Shown here: positions 8,480-17,213 of the stretch, in pieces | Numbering within the stretch: the first letter of the stretch is position 1 | Layout of the letters: each line of letters begins with the position of its first letter | From: Paludibacterium sp. B53371 | GTDB lineage: Bacteria > Pseudomonadota > Gammaproteobacteria > Burkholderiales > Chromobacteriaceae | DNA: 64,000 nt | Direction of reading: 5' to 3' | Assembly: GCF_018802765.1 (NCBI RefSeq) | Contig: NZ_CP069163.1 | Coordinates: 2,738,311 to 2,802,310, forward strand | Position numbers and translations under genes: made by a program | Notes under the pieces: model-generated | The model's database searches: none | Told to the model about the DNA's origin: nothing | Seen by the model: the letters and a program-made list of their open reading frames with translations, nothing else

Positions 8480-9732
8480 TTCACGCCGCCCAACTGGGAC
8501 ATATTGAAAACGTTATCGGCCAGATGCTGGCCTTTGATCGACCGGCCGACGCGGTTCTGTCGAATTACTTCTACCAGAACAAATCGCTCGGCGCGCAGGA
8601 TCGCCACCTGATTGCCGAAACCGCCTTCGCCTGCCTGCGCCGGCTGAGCCAGCTGCGGGCGCTGATCGAACCGGATCGTATCACCGCGCGCCGCCTGGCC
8701 CTGGCCACCCTGGCCCGGGTGCGCGGCCTCAATCTGAAAGAATTCGGCAGTACCCTGAAGAACAACGAGGCAGAGTGGCTCTCCACCTTCAAGGCCCGCA
8801 CCCTGCCGGACGATCTGGCCATCCAGGCCGAGCTGCCGCAATGGGTGATCGACCGCCTGGAAGACCAAAGCCCGGAAGCCGTGATGGCACTGGGCCGCGC
8901 CATGATGCAAAGTGCGCCGCTGGATCTGCGCGTCAATCTGCTCAAGATGAAGCGCGACGAGGCGCTGAGCCGACTGGATGAAGCCGGCATCAAGGCGGTG
9001 GCCACGCCCTATTCGCCGATCGGCATTCGTGTCGAAGGCAAGCCGGCACTCAACAAGCTGGAGCTTTTCAAGAGCGGTGCCATCGAGGTACAGGACGAAG
9101 GCAGCCAGATCCTCGGCCTGATGGTCGGTGCCCGCCGCGGCGAGATGGTGGCCGATTTCTGCGCCGGCGCCGGTGGCAAAACCCTGCTGCTGGGCGCACA
9201 GATGGCCTCCACCGGCCGGCTGTATGCTTTCGATATCGCGGAAAAGCGTCTGGCCAATCTCAAGCCGCGCCTGGCCCGCTCCGGCCTGTCCAACGTTCAC
9301 CCGCAGCTGATTGCCAATGAAAACGACGCCCGTATCAAGCGCCTGGCCGGCAAGCTGGATCGCGTGCTGGTCGATGCCCCCTGCTCCGGTCTCGGCACCC
9401 TGCGCCGCAACCCGGATCTGAAGTTCCGCCAGACGCCGGAATCGGTGGCCGCGCTGAACGAGCAGCAGCTTTCGATCCTGACCAGCGCCAGCCGCCTGGT
9501 ACGCCAGGGCGGACGATTGGTCTATGCGACCTGCAGCCTGCTGCCACAAGAAAACCAGCAGATCGTCGACAGCTTCCTTTCTACTCATACGGAATATTCT
9601 ATTATTCCGGCATCAGAGATCCTCGCCGAGCAGAAAATCCCGCTGGCAATGCAAGACACGCTCAGCATCAATCCGGCACGTGACAATATGGACGGTTTCT
9701 TCGCCGTGGTATTGGCAAAAGAGGGCAAATGA
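8476..9732 (+). CDS. RsmB/NSUN-family rRNA m5C methyltransferase
   Basis: 418-residue class I SAM methyltransferase of the RsmB/RsmF type. A NusB-like alpha-helical N-terminal part is followed by a SAM-binding motif DFCAGAGGKTLLLG. Motif IV is DAPCSGLGTLRRNPD and motif VI YATCSLLPQEN, together giving the two conserved cysteines needed for cytosine-C5 methylation. It may methylate 16S rRNA like E. coli RsmB, but which position cannot be told here. The ATGA overlap with the upstream gene fixes the start at 8476. Confidence 0.88.
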   Translation: MIHAAQLGHIENVIGQMLAFDRPADAVLSNYFYQNKSLGAQDRHLIAETAFACLRRLSQLRALIEPDRITARRLALATLARVRGLNLKEFGSTLKNNEAEWLSTFKARTLPDDLAIQAELPQWVIDRLEDQSPEAVMALGRAMMQSAPLDLRVNLLKMKRDEALSRLDEAGIKAVATPYSPIGIRVEGKPALNKLELFKSGAIEVQDEGSQILGLMVGARRGEMVADFCAGAGGKTLLLGAQMASTGRLYAFDIAEKRLANLKPRLARSGLSNVHPQLIANENDARIKRLAGKLDRVLVDAPCSGLGTLRRNPDLKFRQTPESVAALNEQQLSILTSASRLVRQGGRLVYATCSLLPQENQQIVDSFLSTHTEYSIIPASEILAEQKIPLAMQDTLSINPARDNMDGFFAVVLAKEGK

Positions 9733-9785
9733 CCTAAGATTGAATATTAGATAATTCGAATTTTTCAAAAAAGGACGATAGCCGC

Positions 9786-11153
9786 ATGCCAGATCAGCAC
9801 GTTGCCGGACTGCTCAGACAACAGATAAGTCGGCGTCTGCGCCACTTTGTCCTGTCGACAGCCCTGTGGCGACGACGTTCCCCGATCTGGCTGGCGGCCG
9901 TGCTGATCGGCATTACCGCTTTCATCTTTTCGAGCGGCAGCAAACTGGCGCACAGCCTGTTCGAAGCCGCCTACGCCCACTCGCCCTACTGGTCGCTGCT
10001 GATTACCCCCTGCGGCCTGGGGCTGTCGGTGCTCCTGCTCAATCGCTACTTTGCCGGGGCCGTCGGCGGCGGCATTCCGCAGGCCATTGCCTCGCTACAT
10101 CCCGGCACCCTGGCGCTGCGCGAGCGCATCCTGACCATCAAGGCCGCCTTCGGTCAGATCCTGCTGACCCTGATCGGTATTTCCTCCGGCGCCACCTTCG
10201 GCTACGAGGGCCCGATCGTGCAGGTCGGGGCTGCCATCAAGTACAGCCTGAACCGGGCCTCCGCGATCAAGAACGAGGGGACCTCGCGCAGTCTGATCCT
10301 GGCCGGCGGCGCCGCCAGCGTCGCCGCCGCCTTCAATGCGCCGCTGGCCGGCATCGTGTTCGCCATTGAAGAGATGAGCCATGCCTTCGACCAGCGGGCC
10401 ACCTCGACCATTCTGCTGTCGGTGATCATTGCCGGTCTGACCGCCATGAGTCTGGAAGGCAATTACAACTACTTCGGCATCACCTCGGTCACGATCGACC
10501 TGCACCAGGGCTGGGTTGCCCTGCCGGTCTGCGGCATCGCCGGGGGGCTGCTCGGCGGCCTGACCGCCAAGGTCATGCTCAAGCTGGCCAGTCATCTGCC
10601 GACCCCGCTCAACCGTCTGCGCGCGGAGCACCCGATCCTGTTTGCCATGCTGTGCGGCCTGCTGATTGCCGTCATCGGCATTCTGGCCCATGGCATCACC
10701 TTCGGTACCGGCTACTGGCGCGCGCGCGAAATCATCCTGCAAGGCGGTGACGGCCTGGAGGCCTATGGTCCCCTCAAGTGGCTGACCATGCTGATCAGCT
10801 TCATCAGCGGCGCACCGGGCGGCACGCTGGCGCCTTCGCTGGCGGTTGGTGCAGGTATCGGACTTAATCTGGCGTCGCTGATGCCGGATCTGCCGCAGAC
10901 CGCCATCATCCTGCTGGGCATGGTGGCTTTCTTCTCCGGCATGACCCAGGCGCCGATGACCGGCTTCGTCATCGTGATGGAAATGAGCGACTCCTCCAGC
11001 ATGATCATCCCGCTGATGGCCGCGGCACTGATTGCCGCCAACCTGTCGCGCTTCATCTGCCGCAAGGCGCTGTACGGTGAACTGGGCAATATGCTGCTGC
11101 GCAAGGTCCGGCAGCAAGAAGCACAAATTGACCAGGCGCGGCGCGCCGCGTAA
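9786..11153 (+). CDS. CLC-family chloride channel/antiporter (ClcB-like)
   Basis: 455 residues with about ten or more hydrophobic helices. The three CLC selectivity motifs are present: GGGIPQ (for GSGIP), GYEGPIVQ (for GxEGP, with the gating glutamate) and GGTLAP. The intracellular proton glutamate region reads [10 protein letters not shown], so coupled H+/Cl- exchange is plausible. No CBS domains. An AT-rich 50-nt gap precedes it and AAAGGACG lies before the start, suggesting its own promoter. Confidence 0.9.
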   Translation: MPDQHVAGLLRQQISRRLRHFVLSTALWRRRSPIWLAAVLIGITAFIFSSGSKLAHSLFEAAYAHSPYWSLLITPCGLGLSVLLLNRYFAGAVGGGIPQAIASLHPGTLALRERILTIKAAFGQILLTLIGISSGATFGYEGPIVQVGAAIKYSLNRASAIKNEGTSRSLILAGGAASVAAAFNAPLAGIVFAIEEMSHAFDQRATSTILLSVIIAGLTAMSLEGNYNYFGITSVTIDLHQGWVALPVCGIAGGLLGGLTAKVMLKLASHLPTPLNRLRAEHPILFAMLCGLLIAVIGILAHGITFGTGYWRAREIILQGGDGLEAYGPLKWLTMLISFISGAPGGTLAPSLAVGAGIGLNLASLMPDLPQTAIILLGMVAFFSGMTQAPMTGFVIVMEMSDSSSMIIPLMAAALIAANLSRFICRKALYGELGNMLLRKVRQQEAQIDQARRAA

Positions 11154-11214
11154 AATACCCAATCAGATCAGTCGGGTATTAATCCCGCATGCCCTCATCA
11201 TCAGGAGCCCAGCC

Positions 11215-11532
11215 ATGGACACCCAGCAACACATTCAGCAAACCGTTACTGACAATCCGGTCGTACTCTACATGAAGGGCTCGGCCCAGTTTCCGCAATG
11301 CGGTTTCTCCTCCCGCGCCGTACAGTTGATCAAGGCCTGTGGCGTCGCCAAATTCCTCACGGTGGATGTCCTGGCTGACCCGGACGTGCGTCAGGGCATC
11401 AAGGAATTCTCCAACTGGCCGACCATCCCGCAACTGTACGTCAAGGGCGAGTTCATCGGCGGGTCGGACATCATGGCCGAAATGTACCAGAACGGAGAGC
11501 TGCAAAGCCTGCTGAAGGAATTTGCCGGCTGA
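11215..11532 (+). CDS. grxD: Monothiol glutaredoxin Grx4
   Basis: 105-residue monothiol glutaredoxin with the CGFS active site ([11 protein letters not shown]), the [19 protein letters not shown] glutathione-binding segment and the typical length of GrxD. These proteins carry and transfer [2Fe-2S] clusters, usually with BolA. AGGAG precedes the ATG by eight bases. Confidence 0.95.
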   Translation: MDTQQHIQQTVTDNPVVLYMKGSAQFPQCGFSSRAVQLIKACGVAKFLTVDVLADPDVRQGIKEFSNWPTIPQLYVKGEFIGGSDIMAEMYQNGELQSLLKEFAG

Positions 11533-11556
11533 GGCATGGTCTGGCACGACAGACCG

Positions 11557-11737
11557 TGCTAGAATACGCTCCCATACCTGCGTCAGTGTCAGAAAAGCGC
11601 CGCGGTTCACCGAAACCGGCCGGCAGCGCGACACCCGCACCGAGCGGCAGCGAAAGCTGCCGTTGACGTATGAAAAGCTGTTTTTCACCGGTCGCAGCCG
11701 TGGAAAAACAGCTTTTTCACAAGGTTTGGGACCCAGC
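11557..11737 (+). promoter_or_regulatory. Promoter and structured leader of upp
   Basis: An extended -10 element TGCTAGAAT lies at 11557-11565, placing a start near 11572 and a leader of about 165 nt. The leader holds a perfect 7-bp stem with a GAAA tetraloop at 11645-11662. A 14-bp A/T-rich inverted repeat follows (AAAAGCTGTTTTTC at 11673-11686 with GAAAAACAGCTTTT at 11703-11716), ending in a T-run 20 nt before the upp ATG. The second hairpin could act as a terminator or attenuator. No clear -35 box is seen. Whether the leader senses a pyrimidine signal is inference. Confidence 0.5.
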
Positions 11738-12370
11738 ATGAACATCACCGTCGTCAATCACCCGCTGATCCAGCACAAACTCGGCCTGCTGCGCGAGGGC
11801 GAAATCAGCACCATGAAATTCCGTCAGCTGACTCAGGAGCTGGCGCGTCTGCTCGCCTACGAAGCCACCCGCGACTTCGAACTGGAAACGGTCACCATCG
11901 AGGGCTGGTGCGGCCCGATCGAGGTGCAACAGATCAAGGGCAAGAAAGTGACCGTCGTGCCCATCCTGCGTGCCGGCCTCGGCATGCTCGACGGCGTACT
12001 CGATCTGGTGCCGTCGGCCAAGATCAGCGTCGTCGGCCTGTACCGCAACGAAGAAACCCTGGAACCGGTTCCCTACTTCGACAAGTTCGTCGACAGCCTG
12101 GACGAGCGCATCGCCCTGATCATCGACCCGATGCTGGCCACCGGCGGCTCGATGGTCGCCACCATCGACCTGCTCAAGCGCAAGGGCTGCAAGCACATCA
12201 AGGCCGTGGTCATGGTAGCGGCACCGGAAGGGGTGAAAGTCGTCAACAGCGCCCACCCGGACGTGCAGATCTATTCGGCCTCGCTCGACAGCCACCTGAA
12301 TGAAGTCGGCTACATCATCCCGGGTCTGGGCGATGCCGGCGACAAGATCTTCGGCACCAAGCACGCCTGA
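11738..12370 (+). CDS. upp: Uracil phosphoribosyltransferase
   Basis: Salvages uracil with PRPP to give UMP. The 210-residue product has the PRPP-binding signature [10 protein letters not shown], the [10 protein letters not shown] loop and the C-terminal [14 protein letters not shown] uracil-binding segment. Standard length. Two genes downstream lies a uracil permease, so uptake and phosphoribosylation are neighbours. The ATG is the one in frame after the leader hairpin. Confidence 0.96.
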   Translation: MNITVVNHPLIQHKLGLLREGEISTMKFRQLTQELARLLAYEATRDFELETVTIEGWCGPIEVQQIKGKKVTVVPILRAGLGMLDGVLDLVPSAKISVVGLYRNEETLEPVPYFDKFVDSLDERIALIIDPMLATGGSMVATIDLLKRKGCKHIKAVVMVAAPEGVKVVNSAHPDVQIYSASLDSHLNEVGYIIPGLGDAGDKIFGTKHA

Positions 12371-12388
12371 CATGACATCCGACACCAC

Positions 12389-12421
12389 GCCGCTTGCCCC
12401 TTTTGGCCAAGCGGCTTTTTT
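12389..12421 (+). terminator. Rho-independent terminator after upp
   Basis: Stem GCCGCTTG / CAAGCGGC with an 11-nt loop followed by TTTTTT, 18 nt after the upp stop. Confidence 0.88.
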
Positions 12422-12457
12422 GCAACCTGCCGAAACGCCACACCAGAGGAAACAGCC

Positions 12458-13096
12458 ATGAATGCCTGGCAACAGATCGACCATGATTTTCTGCTGCGCT
12501 TTCCCGGCGGCCTGTCCGACCCGGACTGGCTGACGCTCGGCAAGAAGCACAAGAGTGTCAACAACGTCATGCGGCTGTGCGCCGAAGGCCTGGCCGAACC
12601 CGCCATGGCCGCTGCCCTGGCGAAGGATGATCTGGCCGGTCTGATCGACACCTGCCGCCAGATCATCGGTCGCAGCACCACGGTCAGCACCTTCGAAAAG
12701 ATGGCCATGCGCAATTATCTGGCCTTCAGCGACGTACACCGGCCCTTCCTGCACAGTCTGCATGCCCTGCTGCATCACTTCGGACCGGGCAGCTTTGCCG
12801 ATTTCGTCGAGGTGCTGCAGCTCTGCCGCCACGACCACAACGCCAACCCGGCCAAGTGGCCGGTCGTGACCTGCTTCCTGGCCTACAGCCAGCCGTTCGA
12901 GCATGTCTGCATCAAGCCGACCACTATCAAGCGTCTGGCGGCACGGCTGCAGGTGGACATTGCCTATCAGGCACTGCCCAATTACGACACCTACCAGCGG
13001 GTACGGCAGATGGTGCAGACCTTCCGCCAGCACAGCACCCTGGCAGCCGGACAGAACAACATCATTGCCCAGGCCATCATGTACTGCACCGCATGA
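12458..13096 (+). CDS. Conserved-looking protein of unknown function
   Basis: 212-residue, mostly alpha-helical, soluble protein rich in His and Cys in its middle part (HALLHHFGPG, LCRHDHNANP). No signal peptide, membrane helix or nucleotide-binding motif is visible and I do not recognise the family. AGAGGAAACAGCC precedes the ATG, a good ribosome site. It lies between the upp terminator and uraA, so a link with pyrimidine salvage is possible but unproven. Confidence 0.75.
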   Translation: MNAWQQIDHDFLLRFPGGLSDPDWLTLGKKHKSVNNVMRLCAEGLAEPAMAAALAKDDLAGLIDTCRQIIGRSTTVSTFEKMAMRNYLAFSDVHRPFLHSLHALLHHFGPGSFADFVEVLQLCRHDHNANPAKWPVVTCFLAYSQPFEHVCIKPTTIKRLAARLQVDIAYQALPNYDTYQRVRQMVQTFRQHSTLAAGQNNIIAQAIMYCTA

Positions 13097-13157
13097 AGGA
13101 CAACATGGCGCCGGAACGGCGCCCCCATTATCACTATCCCGACAAGAGAGATCGCCC

Positions 13158-14402
13158 ATGTTCCAACAACTGAAGTTAGCCGTCTCCGGCGCCCAGATCC
13201 TGTTCGTCGCCTTCGGCGCGCTGGTTCTGGTGCCGCTGCTGACCGGTCTGAACCCCGCCATGGCCCTGCTGGGCGGCGGCATCGGTACTTTGCTGTTCCA
13301 GCTCTGCACCCGGCGCCAGGTACCGATTTTCCTCGGCTCCTCCTTTGCCTTCATCGGACCGATCATCTACTCGGCCCACACCTGGGGCATGCCATCGACC
13401 CTGTTCGGCCTGTTCTGTGCCGGCTTCATGTACTTCCTGTTCGCCGCACTGATCCGCTGGCGCGGCATCGAGATGGTCAATCGGCTGCTGCCCCCGGTGG
13501 TCATCGGCCCGGTCATCATGATCATCGGCCTGTCCGTCGCCGGAGCCGCCTCGAACATGGCCATGGGCCGTGCCGGCGGCGCACAGGTCATGGATTACCA
13601 CACGGCCCTGCTGCTGGCCGGCATCTCGCTGGCCACCACCATCGTGGTGTCGCTGTTTGCCCGCGGCATGTTCCGCCTGGTGCCGATCCTGGCCGGGGTC
13701 AGCGTCGGCTACCTGTGCGCCGTGTTCATGGGTCAGGTGGATCTGGCCAAAATCGCCGCAGCACCGTGGTTTGCCGTACCGCACTTCATCACCCCGCAGG
13801 TCAACTGGGCGGCCGCCTTGTTCATGCTGCCGGTCGCCATTGCGCCGGCCATCGAACATATTGGCGGCGTGATGGCCATCGGTGGTGTCACCGGCAAGGA
13901 CTACACCAAGCATCCCGGCCTGCACCGCACGCTGTTCGGTGACGGCCTGGGCGTCTGTCTGGCCGGTCTGATCGGCGGCCCGCCGGTCACCACCTATGCC
14001 GAAGTCACCGGCGCGGTCATGATTACCCGCAACTTCAATCCGGTCACCATGACCTGGGCTGCCCTGTTTGCCATCGCCATGGCCTTCTTCGGCAAGTTCA
14101 ACGCACTGCTGCAGTCGATCCCGATGCCGGTCATGGGCGGCATCATGGTGCTGCTGTTCGGCACCATCGCCTCGATTGGTCTGAAAACCCTGATCGAAGC
14201 CAAGGTCGACCTGATGGAACCACGCAATCTGGTGATCATCTCGGTGGTACTCACCGCCGGCATCGGTGGCCTGGAACTGAAAATCGGCAACCTTGGTCTG
14301 GCCGGTGTCGGCCTGTGCTCGCTGCTGGCACTGATCCTGAACCTGATTCTGCCCAAACATGCCCCCAGTCATGAGGGGATTCCGGAAGGGCAGGATCTCT
14401 GA
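13158..14402 (+). CDS. uraA: Uracil permease (NCS2 family)
   Basis: 414-residue nucleobase/H+ symporter of the inner membrane. About 14 hydrophobic segments are present, with family landmarks FLGSSFAFIGP near the first half-helix, PAIEHIGGVMAIG carrying a conserved Glu, and GPPVTTYAEVTGAV with the second. MFQQLK at the start follows AGAGATCGCCC. Together with upp two genes upstream it would import and trap uracil. A longer reading from 12903 overlaps the preceding gene in another frame and is rejected. Confidence 0.9.
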   Translation: MFQQLKLAVSGAQILFVAFGALVLVPLLTGLNPAMALLGGGIGTLLFQLCTRRQVPIFLGSSFAFIGPIIYSAHTWGMPSTLFGLFCAGFMYFLFAALIRWRGIEMVNRLLPPVVIGPVIMIIGLSVAGAASNMAMGRAGGAQVMDYHTALLLAGISLATTIVVSLFARGMFRLVPILAGVSVGYLCAVFMGQVDLAKIAAAPWFAVPHFITPQVNWAAALFMLPVAIAPAIEHIGGVMAIGGVTGKDYTKHPGLHRTLFGDGLGVCLAGLIGGPPVTTYAEVTGAVMITRNFNPVTMTWAALFAIAMAFFGKFNALLQSIPMPVMGGIMVLLFGTIASIGLKTLIEAKVDLMEPRNLVIISVVLTAGIGGLELKIGNLGLAGVGLCSLLALILNLILPKHAPSHEGIPEGQDL

Positions 14403-14408
14403 CAAGAC

Positions 14409-14437
14409 AGGCCGGGACGACCCCCGGCCTTTTCTTC
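14409..14437 (+). terminator. Rho-independent terminator after uraA
   Basis: Stem AGGCCGGG / CCCGGCCT with a 6-nt loop and a TTTTCTT tail, starting six nucleotides after the uraA stop. Confidence 0.85.
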
Positions 14438-14506
14438 CGCTGAGCAGCTGGCTGGCCCCTGATGCGCAGGGTATGATTCTGGCATTCACCGCTCAGGAGC
14501 CCTACC

Positions 14507-15058
14507 ATGCTGCTCGACAAGCAACACGCTGTTCTGCTGGTCATCGATGTACAGGAAAAACTGCTCCCCGCCATCCTCGACGCCCCCCTGCTCGAACGCC
14601 GCCTGGCCTGGCTGATCGGCGCCTGCCATGACCACCAGCTGCCGATTGTCTTCTCCGAGCAATATCCGCGCGGTCTCGGACAGACGCTGCCGGCCTTGCT
14701 GGCCCTGGCCCCGGACGCCAGCGTGGTCGACAAGCTGCACTTCTCCTGCATCGCCGCCGGCTGCCTGCCGGACCATGCCCTGCGGCAACGGCACTTCATC
14801 CTGTGTGGTATGGAAAGTCATGTCTGCGTGCTGCAAACCGCCATGGATCTGCTGCGCCTGGACAAGCAGGTCTTCGTGGTGGCAGATGCCATCGGCAGCC
14901 GCCATGCAGCCGATCACCAGCTGGCACTGGAACGGCTGCGCCAGGCAGGAGCCCAGATCGTGACGCGTGAGATGGTGCTGTTTGAAATCCTGCAGCAGGC
15001 CGGTACCGATGCCTTCAAGGCCGCCAGCAAGACCTATCTGCAGGGGGAACAGCCCTGA
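14507..15058 (+). CDS. Isochorismatase-family hydrolase
   Basis: 183-residue cysteine hydrolase. The catalytic triad is visible: Asp in VIDVQEK, Lys in VDKLHFS and Cys in GMESHVCVLQ, in the order and spacing of the family. The substrate is unknown; YcaC-like members of similar length act on amides or isochorismate-like compounds. AGGAG precedes the ATG. Stand-alone gene bounded by terminators on both sides. Confidence 0.88.
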   Translation: MLLDKQHAVLLVIDVQEKLLPAILDAPLLERRLAWLIGACHDHQLPIVFSEQYPRGLGQTLPALLALAPDASVVDKLHFSCIAAGCLPDHALRQRHFILCGMESHVCVLQTAMDLLRLDKQVFVVADAIGSRHAADHQLALERLRQAGAQIVTREMVLFEILQQAGTDAFKAASKTYLQGEQP

Positions 15059-15081
15059 GCAATGGATCGGCGCAGAAAAGA

Positions 15082-15109
15082 AAAAAGGCTGCCCTCAGGC
15101 AGCCTTTTT
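15082..15109. terminator. Bidirectional terminator between hydrolase gene and rplI
   Basis: Symmetric hairpin: A-run, GGCTGCC, loop CTCA, GGCAGCC, T-run. The flanking A and T tracts let it work for both the plus-strand hydrolase gene and the minus-strand rpsF-priB-rpsR-rplI operon. Confidence 0.92.
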
Positions 15110-15127
15110 CATGCGATCAGACGAGGA

Positions 15128-15577
15128 TCAGGCCAGAGCCGAAACCACGATCTTGATCGGTGCAACCACGTCGTGGTGCAGGGCGATTTCCAGTTCGTAT
15201 TCGCCGATGGCCTTCAGCGGGCCGTTCGGCAGGCGAACTTCGTGACGCTTGATTTCAACGCCGAAAGCGGTAACCGCTTCAGCGATGTCAACGTTGGTCA
15301 CCGAGCCGAACAGGCGGCCATCAACACCGGCCTTTTGTTCGATGGTGACAACAGCGCCTTCCAGCTTTTCGCCACGAACCTTGGCATCAGCCAGGATCTG
15401 AGCTTGCTTGGCTTCGAGTTCGGCGCGACGAGCTTCGAACTCTTTCAGGTTGGCTTCCGTTGCACGCTTGGCCTTGCCTTGCGGGATCAGGAAGTTACGG
15501 CCGTAGCCGTCCTTGACCTTGACGACATCGCCCAGTTGACCCAGGTTGGCTACTTTTTCGAGCAGAATTACTTGCAT
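15128..15577 (-). CDS. rplI: 50S ribosomal protein L9
   Basis: 149 residues, full length. The N-terminal rRNA-binding domain begins [19 protein letters not shown] and has [14 protein letters not shown] long connecting helix ([17 protein letters not shown]) leads to the C-terminal domain. Last gene of the rpsF operon, 21 nt after rpsR. Confidence 0.97.
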   Translation of the reverse strand: MQVILLEKVANLGQLGDVVKVKDGYGRNFLIPQGKAKRATEANLKEFEARRAELEAKQAQILADAKVRGEKLEGAVVTIEQKAGVDGRLFGSVTNVDIAEAVTAFGVEIKRHEVRLPNGPLKAIGEYELEIALHHDVVAPIKIVVSALA

Positions 15578-15598
15578 CTTGTCTGTTCCTTTCCCGGA

Positions 15599-15826
15599 TT
15601 AGTGCTGATCGGTGTACGGCAGGAACGCCAGGAAGCGAGCACGCTTGATCGCGGTGGTCAGCTGACGCTGGTAGCGGGCCTTGGTGCCGGTGATGCGAGC
15701 CGGGATGATCTTGCCGTTTTCGGCGATGAAATCCTTCAGCAGTTCAACCGACTTGTAGTCGATTTCCTTGATGCCTTCTGCCGTGAAGCGGCAGAACTTC
15801 TTGCGCTTGAAGAGTTGACGTGCCAT
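15599..15826 (-). CDS. rpsR: 30S ribosomal protein S18
   Basis: 75 residues with the conserved core [23 protein letters not shown] and [19 protein letters not shown]. Binds with S6 on the 30S platform. Sits 4 nt after priB, within the operon. Confidence 0.97.
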   Translation of the reverse strand: MARQLFKRKKFCRFTAEGIKEIDYKSVELLKDFIAENGKIIPARITGTKARYQRQLTTAIKRARFLAFLPYTDQH

Positions 15827-15830
15827 TTGT

Positions 15831-16130
15831 CTAACCTTTTACAAATTCAACGTATTCGATATGCAGTACCAACCGCGGATTTTTCAGACTGCGCTGACTG
15901 AGGAAACCGGTGAGTGTCACCGTGTTGCCGGCCAGCTTGCCCGCATGGAGCGGCGCCTGTTTGCCGATCAGGACGGCCTGGATTTCACAGGTCACATCCC
16001 GCTCGAAGCCTGCTTCATTCTGCTTCGAATGGTGCCTGAGCCACATTTCCAGCACCGGAAGACCGGCCGGGGTGTATCTCAGTGCTTCTTCGCGTTCGAC
16101 TGTCGCGGTCAATACCAGGTGATTCTGCAA
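15831..16130 (-). CDS. priB: Primosomal replication protein N (PriB)
   Basis: 99-residue single OB-fold ssDNA-binding protein of the replication-restart primosome, dimeric and related to SSB. Begins [10 protein letters not shown] and includes [13 protein letters not shown] and [11 protein letters not shown]. Its location between rpsF and rpsR is the diagnostic context of priB in beta- and gammaproteobacteria. 10 nt after rpsF. Confidence 0.93.
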   Translation of the reverse strand: MQNHLVLTATVEREEALRYTPAGLPVLEMWLRHHSKQNEAGFERDVTCEIQAVLIGKQAPLHAGKLAGNTVTLTGFLSQRSLKNPRLVLHIEYVEFVKG

Positions 16131-16140
16131 AACATCCGCC

Positions 16141-16518
16141 TCAGGCAGCGGCTTCAGCCTCTTCAGCCGATTGCTGACCGTCGAGCAGGTTCTTGGCCTT
16201 CTCGTCCTTCATCATCGGGGAAGCTTCAGTCACGGCATGAGCCATCTTGATGGTCAGATGACGCAGAACCGCATCGTTGAATTTGAATGCGTGTTCAAGT
16301 TCAGCGAGGGTTTCGGTTGCGCACTCGATGTTCATCAGAACATAGTGAGCCTTGTGCAGCTTCTGGATCGGGTAAGCCAGTTGACGGCGGCCCCAGTCTT
16401 CCAGACGGTGAATCACGCCACCAGCGCTGACAACCATGCCCTTGTAGCGTTCGATCATCGCCGGAACCTGTTCGCTTTGGTCCGGATGTACGATGAACAC
16501 AATCTCGTAATGACGCAT
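16141..16518 (-). CDS. rpsF: 30S ribosomal protein S6
   Basis: 125 residues: [18 protein letters not shown] at the start, [19 protein letters not shown] in the middle and an acidic Glu/Ala-rich tail (EEAEAAA). AAAGGAG precedes the ATG. First gene of the rpsF-priB-rpsR-rplI operon, with a leader hairpin and promoter upstream. Confidence 0.97.
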   Translation of the reverse strand: MRHYEIVFIVHPDQSEQVPAMIERYKGMVVSAGGVIHRLEDWGRRQLAYPIQKLHKAHYVLMNIECATETLAELEHAFKFNDAVLRHLTIKMAHAVTEASPMMKDEKAKNLLDGQQSAEEAEAAA

Positions 16519-16540
16519 GTGAACTCCTTTTGGATTAAAG

Positions 16541-16571
16541 CCCTTCCACCATGCGTGTGGAAAAGCAAGGG
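16541..16571 (-). promoter_or_regulatory. Leader hairpin of rpsF (possible S6:S18 site)
   Basis: Reading the minus strand, CCCTT pairs with AAGGG and, after an asymmetric 5' bulge (GCTTTT), CCAC pairs with GTGG around a 7-nt loop. It lies 22 nt upstream of the rpsF start. Leaders of rpsF operons in many bacteria contain a bulged hairpin bound by the S6:S18 complex for feedback control. Assignment here rests on position and shape only. Confidence 0.45.
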
Positions 16572-16584
16572 TAGAAACCGGGCG

Positions 16585-16613
16585 ATTCTACGCAAAAACC
16601 CCTCGCCAGGCAA
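16585..16613 (-). promoter_or_regulatory. Sigma-70 type promoter of the rpsF operon
   Basis: On the minus strand TTGCCT and TAGAAT are separated by exactly 17 nt, giving a start near 16578 and a leader of about 60 nt. The -35 box and spacer overlap the terminator hairpin of the upstream csoR-copZ unit. Confidence 0.65.
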
Positions 16614-16642
16614 GCAAATACCTGATGAAACGAGGGATTTTT
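16594..16642 (-). terminator. Terminator after copZ
   Basis: On the minus strand CCCTCG and CGAGGG pair around a 25-nt loop, followed by GTTTTT. The complementary strand also ends in a T-run. It marks the end of the rlmB-csoR-copZ transcript. The long loop makes it a moderate call. Confidence 0.55.
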
Positions 16643-16683
16643 CCGGTAATGGTTAAAAAGGTGTCTGATTCGCGCCCGTTGAC

Positions 16684-16887
16684 TCAGGCAACGTCAAAGC
16701 CGGCCGCGCGCACAGCATCGGCCAGACGGGCCGGTGCCAGTTCAGCAGCCAGCTCAACCGTCACCCGGCCGCTGGGCAGATCCACCGCGACCGCCTCGAC
16801 GCCGTCCAGCGCCTTGAGCGCCTTTTCCACGCTGGCGGCACAACCGCCGCAACTCATTCCCTGCACCTGCAAGACTTGCTGGCTCAT
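16684..16887 (-). CDS. Copper chaperone CopZ-like HMA protein
   Basis: 67-residue single heavy-metal-associated domain. The metal site GMSCGGCAASVEKAL (CxxC) is at residues 10-15, in the ferredoxin-like fold sequence typical of CopZ/Atx1. Expected to carry Cu(I) in the cytoplasm to a P-type ATPase, which is not in this window. Lies 9 nt after the CsoR-type regulator gene, a common pairing. Confidence 0.88.
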   Translation of the reverse strand: MSQQVLQVQGMSCGGCAASVEKALKALDGVEAVAVDLPSGRVTVELAAELAPARLADAVRAAGFDVA

Positions 16888-16896
16888 GGCCCGCTC

Positions 16897-17211
16897 CTAT
16901 CTGATTTTCTTCACCACATCCAGCAGCTCGGCCGCCATCTCCTGCGCCGAGGCCGTACCGAACGAACGTGCCACACAACCCTGCACATGGTTTTCCAGCA
17001 ATTGCATCGCCACCGCATCCAGCGCCGATTTCACCGCCGCCACCTGGGTCAGCACATCCACACAATAACGATCATCGGCGATCATGCCGCTGATCCCACG
17101 CACCTGACCTTCGATGCGGGCCAGACGCTGCAACAGCCGGGTCTTGTCCGGTTGCACCACCGACTTGTCCGCGCCGGTCGAGCAACCACAGTCGTGCGTG
17201 GCTTCACTCAT
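16897..17211 (-). CDS. CsoR/RcnR/FrmR-family metal-sensing repressor
   Basis: 104 residues. The DUF156 helical core contains RLARIEGQVRGI and the Cys-His-Cys ligand set typical of copper-sensing CsoR (Cys in DDRYCVD, His and Cys in ENHVQGC). An unusual N-terminal extension, THDCGCSTGADK, adds two more cysteines. With copZ downstream, Cu(I) is the likely effector. The ATG lies two nucleotides after the rlmB stop and its ribosome site, GAGGGG, is inside the end of rlmB, so it is co-transcribed and probably coupled. Confidence 0.88.
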   Translation of the reverse strand: MSEATHDCGCSTGADKSVVQPDKTRLLQRLARIEGQVRGISGMIADDRYCVDVLTQVAAVKSALDAVAMQLLENHVQGCVARSFGTASAQEMAAELLDVVKKIR

Positions 17212-17213
17212 GT

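Noticed and set aside
11154-11180. AATACCC / GGGTATT inverted repeat between the CLC gene and grxD
   Set aside because: 7-bp AT-rich stem with a 13-nt loop and no T-tract; not a convincing terminator.
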